A stretch of DNA of 64,000 nucleotides from Streptomyces erythrochromogenes (GCF_036170895.1 NZ_CP108036.1:6359501-6423500), one strand, 5' to 3'. Shown: positions 41,513 to 49,806, counted from the stretch's first letter. The notes: generated from the letters alone by a model not told the origin. A program made the numbers and translations.

Positions 41513-43000
41513 ATGCTGACCTTCCTCGGCTTCGCCATGATCGCGACCTTCCTGGTCCTGATCATGATGAAGAAAATGTCGCCCATCGCGGCGCTCGTCC
41601 TCATCCCCGCACTGTTCTGCGTGTTCGCAGGAAAGGGCGCACACCTCGGCGACTACGTCATCGAAGGCGTCGGCAAGCTCGCACCGACCGCCGCCATGCT
41701 GATGTTCGCCATCGTCTACTTCGGCCTGATGATCGACGTCGGCCTCTTCGACCCGATAGTCCGGGGCATCCTGCGCTTCTGCAAGGCCGACCCGATGCGC
41801 GTCGTGGTCGGCACGGCGGTCCTCGCCGCGATCGTCTCGCTCGACGGCGACGGATCGACCACCTTCATGATCACGGTCTCGGCCATGTACCCGCTCTACA
41901 AGCGACTCGGTCTCAGCCTGGTGGTGATGACGGGCGTCGCGGCCACGGCCAACGGCGTCATGAACACCCTGCCCTGGGGCGGTCCCACGGCCCGTGCCGC
42001 CACAGCCCTCAAGCTGGACGCCGCCGACATCTTCGTCCCGATGATCCCGGCCCTCGCGGTGGGCCTGCTCTTCGTGTTCGCCCTGGCGTACGTCCTCGGC
42101 CTGAGGGAACGCCGTCGCGTCGGAGTTCTGGCCCTCCCCGGCCAGAAGGCGCCCGAGGACGTCGAGGACGTCGAGGGCGTCGAGGGCGTCCGGGAGGACA
42201 TGGCCGGGGCCGCCACCGGAGGCACCGCCCAGACGGCCTCCGCCGGGCCCGTGGTGTCGGGCCCGTCCACCGGGCCGGCCCCCGCCGAGACCTCCGCCTC
42301 CATCTCCCCCTCCCCCTCCACTTCCGACACGGGCTCCGGCCCCGACCCCGAGGACGGGTTCCAGGGCCTCGACCCCGACCGGCCCACCCTGCGCCCCCGC
42401 CTCTACTGGTTCAACGCAGGCCTCACCGTCGCCCTCCTCACCGCGATGATCATGGAGTGGCTGCCCATCCCGGTGCTGTTCCTGCTCGGCGCGGCCCTCG
42501 CCCTCACCGTCAACTTCCCGCACATGCCCGACCAGAAGGCCCGGATCGCCGCCCACGCCGACAACGTCCTGAACGTCGCCGGCATGGTCTTCGCCGCCGC
42601 CGTCTTCACCGGGGTCCTCACCGGCACCGGCATGGTCAAGGACATGGCCGACTGGCTGGTCGGCGCCATCCCCGAGGGCATGGGTCCGCACATGGCGCTG
42701 GTCACCGGCCTGCTCAGCCTGCCGCTCACCTACTTCATGTCCAACGACGGCTTCTACTTCGGGGTCCTGCCCGTCCTCGCCGAGGCAGGCGCCGCCCACG
42801 GGGTCTCCCCGCTGGAGATCGCCCGCGCCTCCCTCGTCGGCCAGGCGCTGCACATGTCGAGCCCGCTGGTTCCGGCCGTCTACGTCCTGGTCGGCATGGC
42901 CAAGGTCGAGTTCGGGGACCACACCCGATTCACCGTGAAATGGGCGGCCCTCACCTCTCTCGTCGTCCTCGCGGCAGGGATGATTTTCGGCATCATCTGA
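41513..43000 (+). CDS. CitMHS-family Mg2+-citrate transporter
   Basis: A 495-residue membrane carrier that imports divalent metal-citrate complexes. FLVLIMMKKMSPIAALVLIPAL, SLDGDGSTTFMITVSAMYPLY and the mirrored LTYFMSNDGFYFGVLPVLAE with HMSSPLVPAVYVLVG are the two half-repeats of the family. A long acidic and Ser/Pro-rich linker (about residues 210-300, with DVEDVEGVEGV tandem units) separates the halves, longer than usual. ATG 41513 starts the conserved N-terminus; AAAGGAGG lies 19 nt ahead, rather far. It stands alone between the Mo oxidoreductase and the aldehyde dehydrogenase regulon. Confidence 0.92.
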   Translation: MLTFLGFAMIATFLVLIMMKKMSPIAALVLIPALFCVFAGKGAHLGDYVIEGVGKLAPTAAMLMFAIVYFGLMIDVGLFDPIVRGILRFCKADPMRVVVGTAVLAAIVSLDGDGSTTFMITVSAMYPLYKRLGLSLVVMTGVAATANGVMNTLPWGGPTARAATALKLDAADIFVPMIPALAVGLLFVFALAYVLGLRERRRVGVLALPGQKAPEDVEDVEGVEGVREDMAGAATGGTAQTASAGPVVSGPSTGPAPAETSASISPSPSTSDTGSGPDPEDGFQGLDPDRPTLRPRLYWFNAGLTVALLTAMIMEWLPIPVLFLLGAALALTVNFPHMPDQKARIAAHADNVLNVAGMVFAAAVFTGVLTGTGMVKDMADWLVGAIPEGMGPHMALVTGLLSLPLTYFMSNDGFYFGVLPVLAEAGAAHGVSPLEIARASLVGQALHMSSPLVPAVYVLVGMAKVEFGDHTRFTVKWAALTSLVVLAAGMIFGII

Positions 43001-43023
43001 CCCCTGCCACCCCTGGCCGACAA

Positions 43024-43042
43024 AAACTACCGGCGCTAGTTT
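43024..43042. promoter_or_regulatory. TetR operator (AAACTA-N7-TAGTTT) before the aldehyde dehydrogenase
   Basis: AAACTA-CCGGCGC-TAGTTT is a perfect 6-bp inverted repeat 55 bp before ATG 43097. Almost the same 17-mer (AACTACCGGTGCTAGTT) lies in the TetR/acyl-CoA dehydrogenase divergent promoter at 46511. This ties the two operons to the TetR protein at 45829. Confidence 0.7.
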
Positions 43043-43096
43043 GTAGGGTGACGGGCAGGTGGATCCACGCGCACGTGCGCACTCGGGAGGAATGCC

Positions 43097-44509
43097 ATGA
43101 AGGCCCAGGACGGGATGTACATCGACGGCGCGTGGCGGCCCGCCGTCGGAACCGGCCGGATCGAGGTCGTCAACCCGGCCGACGGCCAGATCATCGCCCA
43201 GGTGCCGGCCGGCACCGAAGAGGACGTGGACGCCGCCGTACGCGCGGCCCGTGCGGCCCTGCCCGGCTGGTCGGCCACGCCCCCGGCCGAGCGGGCCGCC
43301 CTGATCGGCGCGCTCCGCGACGCGCTCCAGGCCCGCAAGGACGAGTTGACCGAGACCGTCACCGCCGAACTCGGAGCCCCGCTCCCCTTCGCCAAGGCGG
43401 TCCACGTCGGCTCGTCGATCGCCGTGGTCTCCACCTACGTCGAGCTCGCCGCCTCGTACGCCTTCGAGGAGCGCATCGGGAACTCCACCGTCCTGCTGGA
43501 GCCGGTCGGTGTGGTCGGGGCCATCACGCCCTGGAACTACCCGCTGTACCAGGTCGTTGCAAAGGTGGCACCCGCTCTCGCCGCCGGCTGCACCCTCGTC
43601 CTCAAGCCGGCGGAGGACACCCCGCTGACCGCACAGCTCTTCGCCGAAGCCGTGCACGAGGCGGGGATCCCGGCCGGAGTCTTCAACCTGGTGACCGGTA
43701 CGGGCCCGGTCGCCGGCCAGGCACTGGCCGCCCACGAGGGAGTCGACTTCGTCTCCTTCACCGGCTCGACCGCCGTCGGCAAGCAGGTCGGCGCCACGGC
43801 CGGCGCCGCCGTCAAGCGCGTCGCCCTCGAACTGGGCGGCAAGTCGGCGAACGTCATCCTGCCCGGGGCCGACCTGCCCAAGGCCGTCGCGGCGGGTGTC
43901 GGCCACGTCATGAACAACACCGGCCAGAGCTGCAACGCACTCACCCGGATGCTCGTCCACCGGGACCAGTACGAGGAGGCCGTCTCACTCGCGGTCGCCG
44001 CCGTCGCCGACCACCCCGTCGGCGACCCCCGCACGGCGGGCACCCGTGTCGGCCCCGTCGTCAACGCCAAGCAGCACGAGCGCGTCCGCGGCTTCATCGC
44101 CAAGGGCGTGGAGGAGGGCGCGCGCCTGGTCGCCGGCGGACCGGACGCGCCGTACGAGCAGGGGTACTTCGTCGCCCCGACCGTGTTCGCCGACGTGACC
44201 CCCGACATGACCATCGCCCAGGAGGAGATCTTCGGCCCGGTCCTGTCCATCCTCGCGTACGAGGACGAGGATGAGGCCCTGCGCATCGCCAACGGCACCG
44301 TCTACGGCCTGGGCGGCGCCGTCTGGGCCGCGGACGAGGAGACGGCCGCAGCCTTCGCGCGCCGCATGGACACCGGGCAGGTGGACATCAACGGCGGCCG
44401 CTACAACATCCTCGCGCCCTTCGGCGGCCACAAGCAGTCGGGCGTCGGCCGCGAGCTGGGCCCGCACGGCCTGGCCGAGTACCTCCAGACCAAGTCCCTG
44501 CAGTTCTGA
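43097..44509 (+). CDS. NAD(P)-dependent aldehyde dehydrogenase
   Basis: A 470-residue aldehyde dehydrogenase that oxidises an aldehyde to its acid. Catalytic Cys is in NNTGQSCNALTRM (near residue 280), Glu in ALELGGKSANVIL, and the cofactor loop FTGSTAVGKQVG. PWNYPLYQVVAKVAPALAAG and QEEIFGPVLSILAY are standard landmarks. Full length. ATG 43097 has GGGAGGA ahead. It is preceded by an operator shared with the acyl-CoA dehydrogenase and followed by an alcohol dehydrogenase, so the genes may oxidise an alcohol via aldehyde to an acyl compound. Confidence 0.95.
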   Translation: MKAQDGMYIDGAWRPAVGTGRIEVVNPADGQIIAQVPAGTEEDVDAAVRAARAALPGWSATPPAERAALIGALRDALQARKDELTETVTAELGAPLPFAKAVHVGSSIAVVSTYVELAASYAFEERIGNSTVLLEPVGVVGAITPWNYPLYQVVAKVAPALAAGCTLVLKPAEDTPLTAQLFAEAVHEAGIPAGVFNLVTGTGPVAGQALAAHEGVDFVSFTGSTAVGKQVGATAGAAVKRVALELGGKSANVILPGADLPKAVAAGVGHVMNNTGQSCNALTRMLVHRDQYEEAVSLAVAAVADHPVGDPRTAGTRVGPVVNAKQHERVRGFIAKGVEEGARLVAGGPDAPYEQGYFVAPTVFADVTPDMTIAQEEIFGPVLSILAYEDEDEALRIANGTVYGLGGAVWAADEETAAAFARRMDTGQVDINGGRYNILAPFGGHKQSGVGRELGPHGLAEYLQTKSLQF

Positions 44510-44636
44510 GCCGCAGCACCTGCATCATCTGCAGCTCCCGCAGTACCCGCAACGTCCACCACCCGCCCGGCAGCCGCAGGCTCCCGCAGCCCCGCACCCG
44601 CACCCGCCCCCGCACCGGAAAGTCGAGACGACGCCC
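44510..44636 (+). repeat. C-rich low-complexity spacer (CCGCA-type repeats)
   Basis: The 127-bp gap between the two dehydrogenase genes consists of imperfect CCCGCA/CTGCAG-like hexamers on one strand, with few G/T. It shows no promoter or operator; the only translation signal is a weak GTCGAGACG before the next ATG. Genes on both sides may still be one transcript. Confidence 0.45.
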
Positions 44637-45716
44637 ATGGTCCGCGCCGCCATCCTGCCCGCCGTCGGAGCACCGCTGGAGATAAGGGAGATCGTGCTGC
44701 CCGACCCCGGCCCCGGGCAGGTCCGCGTCAGGCTGGCCGCGGCCGGCGTCTGCCACTCCGACCTGTCCCTCACCGACGGCACCATGCGGGTTCCCGTGCC
44801 CGCCGTCCTCGGCCACGAGGGCGCGGGCACGGTCCTCGCCGTCGGGGAGGGCATCACCCACGTCGCCCCCGGCGACGGCGTCGTGCTCAACTGGGCTCCG
44901 TCCTGCGGGAAGTGCCACCACTGCACCATCGGCGAGGTCTGGCTCTGCGCGACCGCCCTCGCCGGGGTCGGGAACGTCTACGCGCACGACGCCCGGGGCA
45001 CCGCGCTGCACCCCGGGCTGAACGTGGCCGCGTTCGCCGAGGAGACCGTCGTCGCGGCCAACTGCGTGCTGCCCGCGCCCGCCGGCATTCCGCTCGCCGA
45101 GGCCGCCCTGCTTGGCTGCGCCGTCCTCACCGGCTACGGGGCCGTCCACCACAGCGCCCAGGTCCGCCCGGGCGAGTCGGTGGCCGTCTTCGGCGTCGGC
45201 GGGGTCGGCCTGGCCGCGCTCCAGGCCGCCCGGATCGCGCAGGCGGGCCCGGTCGTCGCCGTCGACGTGTCACCGGCCAAGGAGGAACTGGCGCGCGCGG
45301 CCGGAGCCACCGAGTTCGTGCTCGCCTCCGACACCACCGCCAAGCAGATCCGTGCGCTCACCGGCGGGCAGGGCGCGGACGTCGCCGTCGAATGCGTCGG
45401 CCGCGCCGAGACCATCCGCGGCGCCTGGGAGTCGACCCGCCGCGGCGGCCGCACCACGGTCGTCGGCATCGGCGGCAAGGAACAGCAGGTCACCTTCCAC
45501 GCCCTGGAGATCTTCCACTTCGCCCGCACCCTCACCGGCTGCGTCTACGGCAACAGCGACCCCGCCCGCGACCTCCCGGTGATCGCCGAGCACGTCCGGG
45601 CGGGCCGCCTCGACCTGGGCGCCCTGGTGACCGACCGGATCACCCTCGACGACATCCCGGCGGCGTTCGAGGCCATGCTCGCGGGCAAGGGCGGCCGCTC
45701 CCTCGTCGTCTTCTAG
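44637..45716 (+). CDS. Zinc-dependent alcohol dehydrogenase (MDR family)
   Basis: A 359-residue medium-chain dehydrogenase. Catalytic zinc ligands are in AGVCHSDLS and LGHEGAG; the structural zinc site is CGKCHHCTIGEVWLC. The nucleotide fold is FGVGGVGLAALQAARIA with VAVDVSP. LLGCAVLTGYGAVHHSA and TFHALEIFHFARTLTGCVYGN resemble the class III-type or aryl/acyl alcohol enzymes. It acts before the aldehyde dehydrogenase encoded just upstream. ATG 44637 is the start of the conserved region; no strong ribosome site. Convergent with TetR, separated by repeats and a terminator. Confidence 0.92.
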   Translation: MVRAAILPAVGAPLEIREIVLPDPGPGQVRVRLAAAGVCHSDLSLTDGTMRVPVPAVLGHEGAGTVLAVGEGITHVAPGDGVVLNWAPSCGKCHHCTIGEVWLCATALAGVGNVYAHDARGTALHPGLNVAAFAEETVVAANCVLPAPAGIPLAEAALLGCAVLTGYGAVHHSAQVRPGESVAVFGVGGVGLAALQAARIAQAGPVVAVDVSPAKEELARAAGATEFVLASDTTAKQIRALTGGQGADVAVECVGRAETIRGAWESTRRGGRTTVVGIGGKEQQVTFHALEIFHFARTLTGCVYGNSDPARDLPVIAEHVRAGRLDLGALVTDRITLDDIPAAFEAMLAGKGGRSLVVF

Positions 45717-45717
45717 T

Positions 45718-45789
45718 CCCGGTCGCTGGCCCGGTCGCTGGCCCGGTCGCTAGCCCGGTCCCTGGCCCGGTCCCTGGCCCGGTCCCTGG
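45718..45789 (+). repeat. Six to seven 12-bp tandem repeats (CCCGGTCGCTGG/CCCGGTCCCTGG)
   Basis: Immediately after the alcohol dehydrogenase stop, 12-bp units occur in a row: three with GTCGCT(G/A)G, then three with GTCCCTGG, leading into the terminator stem. The gradual shift in sequence suggests slippage. No gene. Possible polymorphic marker. Confidence 0.8.
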
Positions 45790-45818
45790 CCCGGCACCGG
45801 ACCAGATCCGGTGCCGGG
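45790..45818. terminator. Bidirectional terminator hairpin between convergent genes
   Basis: A perfect 12-bp stem CCCGGCACCGGA / TCCGGTGCCGGG with a five-base loop (CCAGA) lies between the alcohol dehydrogenase stop and the convergent TetR stop. There is no U tract, as is common in this phylum. Confidence 0.75.
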
Positions 45819-45828
45819 GGTGCGCGCC

Positions 45829-46482
45829 TCAGCCGCCGGCCCGGTTCGGGCGCGTCAGCGCCTCGTACTGGAGGGCCAGTCCGTCCAGCAGCGCCTCCAG
45901 GCCCGTCTCGAACGCGCCCTCGTCCACCTCGCGCTGCCGCTCGGCCAGCAGGTGGGCCTGGCCCAGGTGCGGGTAGTCCGCCGGGTCGTAGGCCGCGCGG
46001 TCGTCCACGAAGCCCCGGGCGAAGGAACCCACCGCCGAGCCCAGGATGAAGTACCGCATCAGCGCGCCGATCCGGGTCGCCTGCGCCGCCGGCCACCCGG
46101 CCTCCGTCATCGCGCCGAACACCGCGTCCGCCACCCGCAGCCCCGCCGGACGGCGCCCGGGCCCGCGCGCCAGCACCGGCACGATGTTGGGATGGTCCGC
46201 GAGGGCGTCCCGGTACGAGTGAGCCCACGCCTGCAGCGCTCCCCGCCAGTCCTGACCGCCCTCGAACATCGACAGGTCGACCCGCGAGCTCACCGCGTCC
46301 GCCACCGCGTCCAGGATCTCGTCCTTGGTGCGGAAGTGGTTGTAGAGCGAGGGCCCGCTGACCCCGAGCGCGGCCGCCAGCCGCCGGGTCGACACCGCCT
46401 CCAGCCCCTCCGCGTCGACCAGAACCCCGGCCGCCTCGACGATCCGGTCCCGGCTGAGAAGGGGCTTGCGCGGTCTGGCCAT
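45829..46482 (-). CDS. TetR-family regulator of the aldehyde/acyl-CoA dehydrogenase genes
   Basis: A 217-residue TetR regulator. HTH: VSTRRLAAALGVSGPSLYNHFRTKDEILDAV, with the PSLYNHFRTKDE signature. The effector domain (TetR_C type) includes ALMRYFILGSAVGSFARGF. ATG 46482 (or 46491). The divergent gap to the acyl-CoA dehydrogenase carries AAACTACCGGTGCTAGTTA, overlapping its own probable -10 (TACTAT), and the same motif precedes the aldehyde dehydrogenase 3.5 kb away. It thus probably represses itself and both operons, with an acyl-CoA or aldehyde as inducer. Confidence 0.9.
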   Translation of the reverse strand: MARPRKPLLSRDRIVEAAGVLVDAEGLEAVSTRRLAAALGVSGPSLYNHFRTKDEILDAVADAVSSRVDLSMFEGGQDWRGALQAWAHSYRDALADHPNIVPVLARGPGRRPAGLRVADAVFGAMTEAGWPAAQATRIGALMRYFILGSAVGSFARGFVDDRAAYDPADYPHLGQAHLLAERQREVDEGAFETGLEALLDGLALQYEALTRPNRAGG

Positions 46483-46510
46483 GCGCCACATAGTAAAGCC
46501 TGCCCACCAA

Positions 46511-46529
46511 AAACTACCGGTGCTAGTTA
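46511..46529. promoter_or_regulatory. TetR operator in the TetR/acyl-CoA dehydrogenase divergent promoter
   Basis: AAACTA-CCGGTGC-TAGTTA: same inverted repeat as at 43024-43042, one base different in the spacer and one in the outer arm. It sits between the two divergent starts, 46 bp before the acyl-CoA dehydrogenase GTG. Confidence 0.7.
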
Positions 46530-46574
46530 AAACGGCGCCGGCCGCCACCCGCCACCCGCCTGGAGGAGGTCCCG

Positions 46575-47726
46575 GTGAATCTGGAGCTGAGCGAGGAGCA
46601 GAGCGCCGTGCGCCGGCTCGCCCGTGAGTTCGCCGAGCGCGAGATCGTCCCGTACGCGGCCGAGTGGGACCGGGCCGAGAGCGTGGACCGGGCCATCGTG
46701 AAGAAGCTGGGCGCCCTCGGATTCCTCGGCCTGACCGTCCCCGAGGAGTACGGCGGCTCCGGCGGCGACCACCTCTCCTACGTCCTCGTCACCGAGGAGC
46801 TCGGCCGCGGCGACTCCGCCGTGCGCGGCATCGTCTCCGTCTCCCTCGGCCTGGTCGCCAAGACCGTCGCCGCCTGGGGGACCGAGGAGCACAAGCGCAC
46901 CTGGCTGCCCCGCCTGTGCTCCGGCGACGCGCTCGGCTGCTTCGGCCTGACCGAGCCCGGCACCGGCTCCGACGCCGCGAACCTCACCACCCGCGCCGCG
47001 CGCGAGGGGGACTCGTACGTCCTCCACGGGACCAAGACCTTCATCAGCAACGGCACCTGGGCCGACGTCGTGCTGCTCTTCGCCCGCACCGGAGAAGAGC
47101 CGGGCCACCGCGGCGTCTCCGCCTTCCTCGTCCCCACCGACACCCCCGGCCTCACCCGCCGCGAGATCCACGGCAAGCTCGGCCTGCGCGGCCAGGCCAC
47201 CTCCGAACTCGTCCTCGACGGCGTCCGCGTGCCCGCCTCCGCGATGCTCGGCCCGGCGGGCAAGGGCTTCTCGGTGGCCATGTCCGCACTCGCCAAGGGC
47301 CGCATGTCGGTCGCCGCCGGCTGCGTCGGCATCGCGCAGGCCGCCCTGGACGCAGCCGTCTCGTACGCCGCCCACCGCGAGCAGTTCGGCAAGCCGATCG
47401 CCCACCACCAGCTGGTCCAGGAGCTCATCGCCGACATCTCGGTCGACGTGGACGCGGCCCGGCTGCTGACCTGGCGCGTCGCGGACCTCATCGACCGCGG
47501 ACGGCCCTTCGCCACCGAGTCCTCCACCGCCAAGCTCTTCGCCTCCGAGGCCGCCGTGCGCGCCGCGAGCAACGCCCTCCAGGTGCACGGCGGTTACGGG
47601 TACATCGACGAGTACCCGACCGGGAAGCTGCTCCGCGACGCCCGCGTGGCGACCCTGTACGAGGGCACCAGCCAGATCCAGAAGCTCCTCATCGGCCGTG
47701 CCCTCACCGGGGTTTCCGCCTTCTGA
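46575..47726 (+). CDS. Acyl-CoA dehydrogenase
   Basis: A 383-residue FAD enzyme that introduces the alpha-beta double bond in acyl-CoA. FGLTEPGTGSDAANLTTRA and TKTFISNGTWADVVLLFAR are the FAD/substrate motifs; the C-terminal domain has QVHGGYGYIDEYPTGKLLRDARV with the region of the catalytic Glu, and LYEGTSQIQKLLIGRAL. Full length. GTG 46575 follows GGAGGAGG. It is under the TetR operator shared with the aldehyde dehydrogenase, so an alcohol-to-acyl-CoA degradation route is likely. Acyl preference cannot be told. Confidence 0.93.
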   Translation: MNLELSEEQSAVRRLAREFAEREIVPYAAEWDRAESVDRAIVKKLGALGFLGLTVPEEYGGSGGDHLSYVLVTEELGRGDSAVRGIVSVSLGLVAKTVAAWGTEEHKRTWLPRLCSGDALGCFGLTEPGTGSDAANLTTRAAREGDSYVLHGTKTFISNGTWADVVLLFARTGEEPGHRGVSAFLVPTDTPGLTRREIHGKLGLRGQATSELVLDGVRVPASAMLGPAGKGFSVAMSALAKGRMSVAAGCVGIAQAALDAAVSYAAHREQFGKPIAHHQLVQELIADISVDVDAARLLTWRVADLIDRGRPFATESSTAKLFASEAAVRAASNALQVHGGYGYIDEYPTGKLLRDARVATLYEGTSQIQKLLIGRALTGVSAF

Positions 47727-47785
47727 GTACCGCTATGAGTACGTGCGCGGATGTGCTCTCCCGTCGCCCGCCCGATGCTCGACGC

Positions 47786-48073
47786 ATGAACGAGACACCG
47801 GTCAAGCAGCAGAACACGGGGGCGTACTACGGACAGGCCGTCGCCTCCTTCGCCATCGCCCTCGTGGCCGTGGCCGTCGGGATCTATCGTCTGGAGGCCG
47901 ACGGCTGGGTCCGCGCCTTCCTTGGGATCGCGGTCCTCTACCTCACCACCTCGGCCTTCACCCTCGCCAAGGTGATCCGTGACCGCCAGGAGGTCACGCA
48001 GATCGTCAGCCGCGTGGACCAGGCCAGAATGGAGAAGATCATGGCCGAGTACGACCCCTTCGCGCCGAAGTAG
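47786..48073 (+). CDS. YiaA/YiaB-type two-helix membrane protein
   Basis: A 95-residue protein with two membrane helices (VASFAIALVAVAVGIYRLEA, AFLGIAVLYLTTSAFTLAKVIRD) and a soluble C-terminal helix. Matches the YiaA/YiaB two-helix domain. Function unknown. ATG 47786 lies 60 bp after the acyl-CoA dehydrogenase; no clear ribosome site. It probably has a separate role and could be transcribed with the gene before it. Confidence 0.8.
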   Translation: MNETPVKQQNTGAYYGQAVASFAIALVAVAVGIYRLEADGWVRAFLGIAVLYLTTSAFTLAKVIRDRQEVTQIVSRVDQARMEKIMAEYDPFAPK

Positions 48074-48106
48074 CCGCACGGGCCGGAGCGGCCGGCTCGA
48101 GAATGC

Positions 48107-48120
48107 TAAGCGCTTGCTCA
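48107..48120 (+). promoter_or_regulatory. TetR operator copy TAAGCGCTTGCTCA before the TetR gene
   Basis: TAAGCGCTTGCTCA, with AAGCGCTT palindromic at its centre, lies 50 bp before ATG 48170. The identical 14-mer precedes the MaoC gene at 49296. Together these are likely autoregulatory and target sites. Confidence 0.65.
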
Positions 48121-48169
48121 CCCTCCATGTAGGGTGTTCACTCCCGAACGGTGAAGAGGTGAGTGAGCG

Positions 48170-48805
48170 ATGGACAGCGCGGAGGACACGGCCGACGGCT
48201 ACCGGCCGTGGTCCGAGGTCACCCCGGACGCCGCACGGCGGCTGCTCGTCGCCGCCGTCGACGCCTTCGCCGAGCGCGGCTACCACGCCACCACCACCCG
48301 TGACATCGCGGGCCGCGCCGGCATGAGCCCGGCCGCGCTCTACATCCACTACAAGACCAAGGAAGAGCTGCTCCACCGGATCAGCCGGATCGGGCACGAC
48401 AAGGCGCTGGAGATCCTCACCACCGCCGCCGACGGCCCCGGCTGCGCCGCCGAGCGCCTCGACGCCGCCGTGCGGTCCTTCGTACGGTGGCACGCCGCGC
48501 ACCACACCACCGCGCGCGTGGTCCAGTACGAGCTCGACGCCCTCGCCCCCGGGCACCGCTCCGAGATCGTGACGCTGCGCCGGCAGAGCGACGCCGCCGT
48601 GCGCCGCATCCTCGCCGACGGGGTCGCTGCGGGAGAGTTCGACGTCCCCGACGTGCCGGGCACCACCCTCGCCGTGCTGTCGCTGTGCATCGACGTGGCC
48701 CGCTGGTTCAGCGTGGCCGGACAGCGCACGCCCGACGAGGTCGGCGCGCTCTACGCCGACCTCGTGCTCCGCATGGTGGGCGCGCGGCCGCGCCCTCAGA
48801 AGTAG
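48170..48805 (+). CDS. TetR-family regulator linked to MaoC dehydratase
   Basis: A 211-residue TetR protein of the KstR2/fatty-acid type. HTH is TTTRDIAGRAGMSPAALYIHYKTKEELLHRI (YIHYKTKEELL). The effector region has LDAAVRSFVRWHAAHHTTARVV and LSLCIDVARWFSVAGQRTPDEV, which is typical of acyl-CoA-responsive members. GAGGTGAGTGAGCG precedes ATG 48170. A 14-bp operator copy is upstream, and the same 14-mer lies before the convergent maoC gene whose end overlaps this one by 10 bp. It probably represses itself and maoC. Confidence 0.88.
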   Translation: MDSAEDTADGYRPWSEVTPDAARRLLVAAVDAFAERGYHATTTRDIAGRAGMSPAALYIHYKTKEELLHRISRIGHDKALEILTTAADGPGCAAERLDAAVRSFVRWHAAHHTTARVVQYELDALAPGHRSEIVTLRRQSDAAVRRILADGVAAGEFDVPDVPGTTLAVLSLCIDVARWFSVAGQRTPDEVGALYADLVLRMVGARPRPQK

Positions 48806-49257
48806 TAGCGGGACACCGACTCCGCCACGCACACCGGCTTCTCGCCGCCCTCGCGTTCGACCGTCACCGTCGCGGTGACCTGTACGCCGCCGCCCGCCTC
48901 CGCGACCTCCGTGATCACGGCGGTGGCGCGCAGGCGTGAACCGACCGGCACCGTCGCCGGGAAACGCACCTTGTTCGTGCCGTAGTTGAGGCCCATCCGC
49001 ATACCCTCGACCCGCATGACCTGCGGCACCAGGCTGGGCAGCAGCGACAGCGTCAGATAGCCGTGCGCGATGGTGGAACCGAAGGGTCCGGTCGCGGCGC
49101 GCTCCGGGTCCACGTGGATCCACTGGTGGTCGCCGGTCGCGTCCGCGAAGAGGTCGATCCGCTTCTGGTCCACCTCCAGCCAACCGCTCGGGCCGAGCGG
49201 TTCGCCGATCCCGGCGTGCAGCTCCTCGGCGGACGTGAAGACCCTCGGCTCGGCCAT
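48796..49257 (-). CDS. MaoC-like hot-dog dehydratase
   Basis: A 153-residue single hot-dog domain of the R-hydratase/MaoC group. DLFADATGDHQWIHVDPERA has the catalytic Asp/His pair (D...H), and GPFGSTIAHGYLTLSLLPSL the Ser/His-rich second motif. It hydrates trans-2-enoyl-CoA to (R)-3-hydroxyacyl-CoA. ATG 49257 begins the domain; the TAAGCGCTTGCTCA operator is 39 bp ahead. Convergent with, and 10 bp overlapping, the TetR gene. Supports a fatty-acid or polyester role for this part of the window. Confidence 0.93.
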   Translation of the reverse strand: MAEPRVFTSAEELHAGIGEPLGPSGWLEVDQKRIDLFADATGDHQWIHVDPERAATGPFGSTIAHGYLTLSLLPSLVPQVMRVEGMRMGLNYGTNKVRFPATVPVGSRLRATAVITEVAEAGGGVQVTATVTVEREGGEKPVCVAESVSRYYF

Positions 49258-49295
49258 GCCTGTTCCTGTCTCTCGCGGGACCACTGACGGACGAA

Positions 49296-49309
49296 TAAGC
49301 GCTTGCTCA
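49296..49309 (-). promoter_or_regulatory. TetR operator copy TAAGCGCTTGCTCA before maoC
   Basis: The exact 14-mer seen at 48107 recurs 39-52 bp ahead of the maoC start, between maoC and soxR. AAGCGCTT is its palindromic core. It may also influence soxR, which is divergent. Confidence 0.65.
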
Positions 49310-49362
49310 GCATGCTGGGACCGTATGTGTATGTCAACGGACCTCCGACTACCCTCGGCCGG

Positions 49363-49806
49363 GTGCCGCAGATTCCCGAGAAAGTCCACGAACTCACCGT
49401 CGGCCAGCTGTCCGCCCGCAGCGGCGCCGCCGTCTCCGCGCTCCACTTCTACGAGGCCAAGGGCCTGATCAGCAGCCGCCGCACGTCCGGCAACCAGCGC
49501 CGCTACACCCGTGACGCGCTGCGCCGGGTGGCCTTCGTGCGCGCGGCCCAGCGGGTGGGCATCCCGCTCGCCAGCATCCGAGAGGCACTGGCCCAGCTCC
49601 CCGAGGAGCGCACGCCGAACCGCGAGGACTGGGCCCGCCTGTCCGAGGCCTGGCGAACCGAGCTCGACGAACGGATCAGCCGACTCGCCCGCCTGCGCGA
49701 CCATCTGACGGACTGCATCGGCTGCGGCTGCCTCTCGATGGAGACCTGCGCCCTGTCCAACCCCGACGACGTCTTCGGCGAACGGCTCACCGGCTCGCGG
49801 CTCTGA
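49363..49806 (+). CDS. soxR: SoxR redox-sensing MerR-family activator
   Basis: A 147-residue MerR-type protein with HTH LTVGQLSARSGAAVSALHFYEAKGLISSRRTSGNQRRY. The C-terminus has the 2Fe-2S motif CIGCGCLSMETC (C-x2-C-x-C-x5-C) of SoxR. In Streptomyces SoxR senses redox-active pigments and superoxide-like stress. GTG 49363 is taken as the start to fit the usual length; other start codons lie upstream in frame. Its last 20 bp overlap the end of the convergent BKACE-like gene. The normal two-part SoxR box was not found near it. Confidence 0.95.
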   Translation: MPQIPEKVHELTVGQLSARSGAAVSALHFYEAKGLISSRRTSGNQRRYTRDALRRVAFVRAAQRVGIPLASIREALAQLPEERTPNREDWARLSEAWRTELDERISRLARLRDHLTDCIGCGCLSMETCALSNPDDVFGERLTGSRL

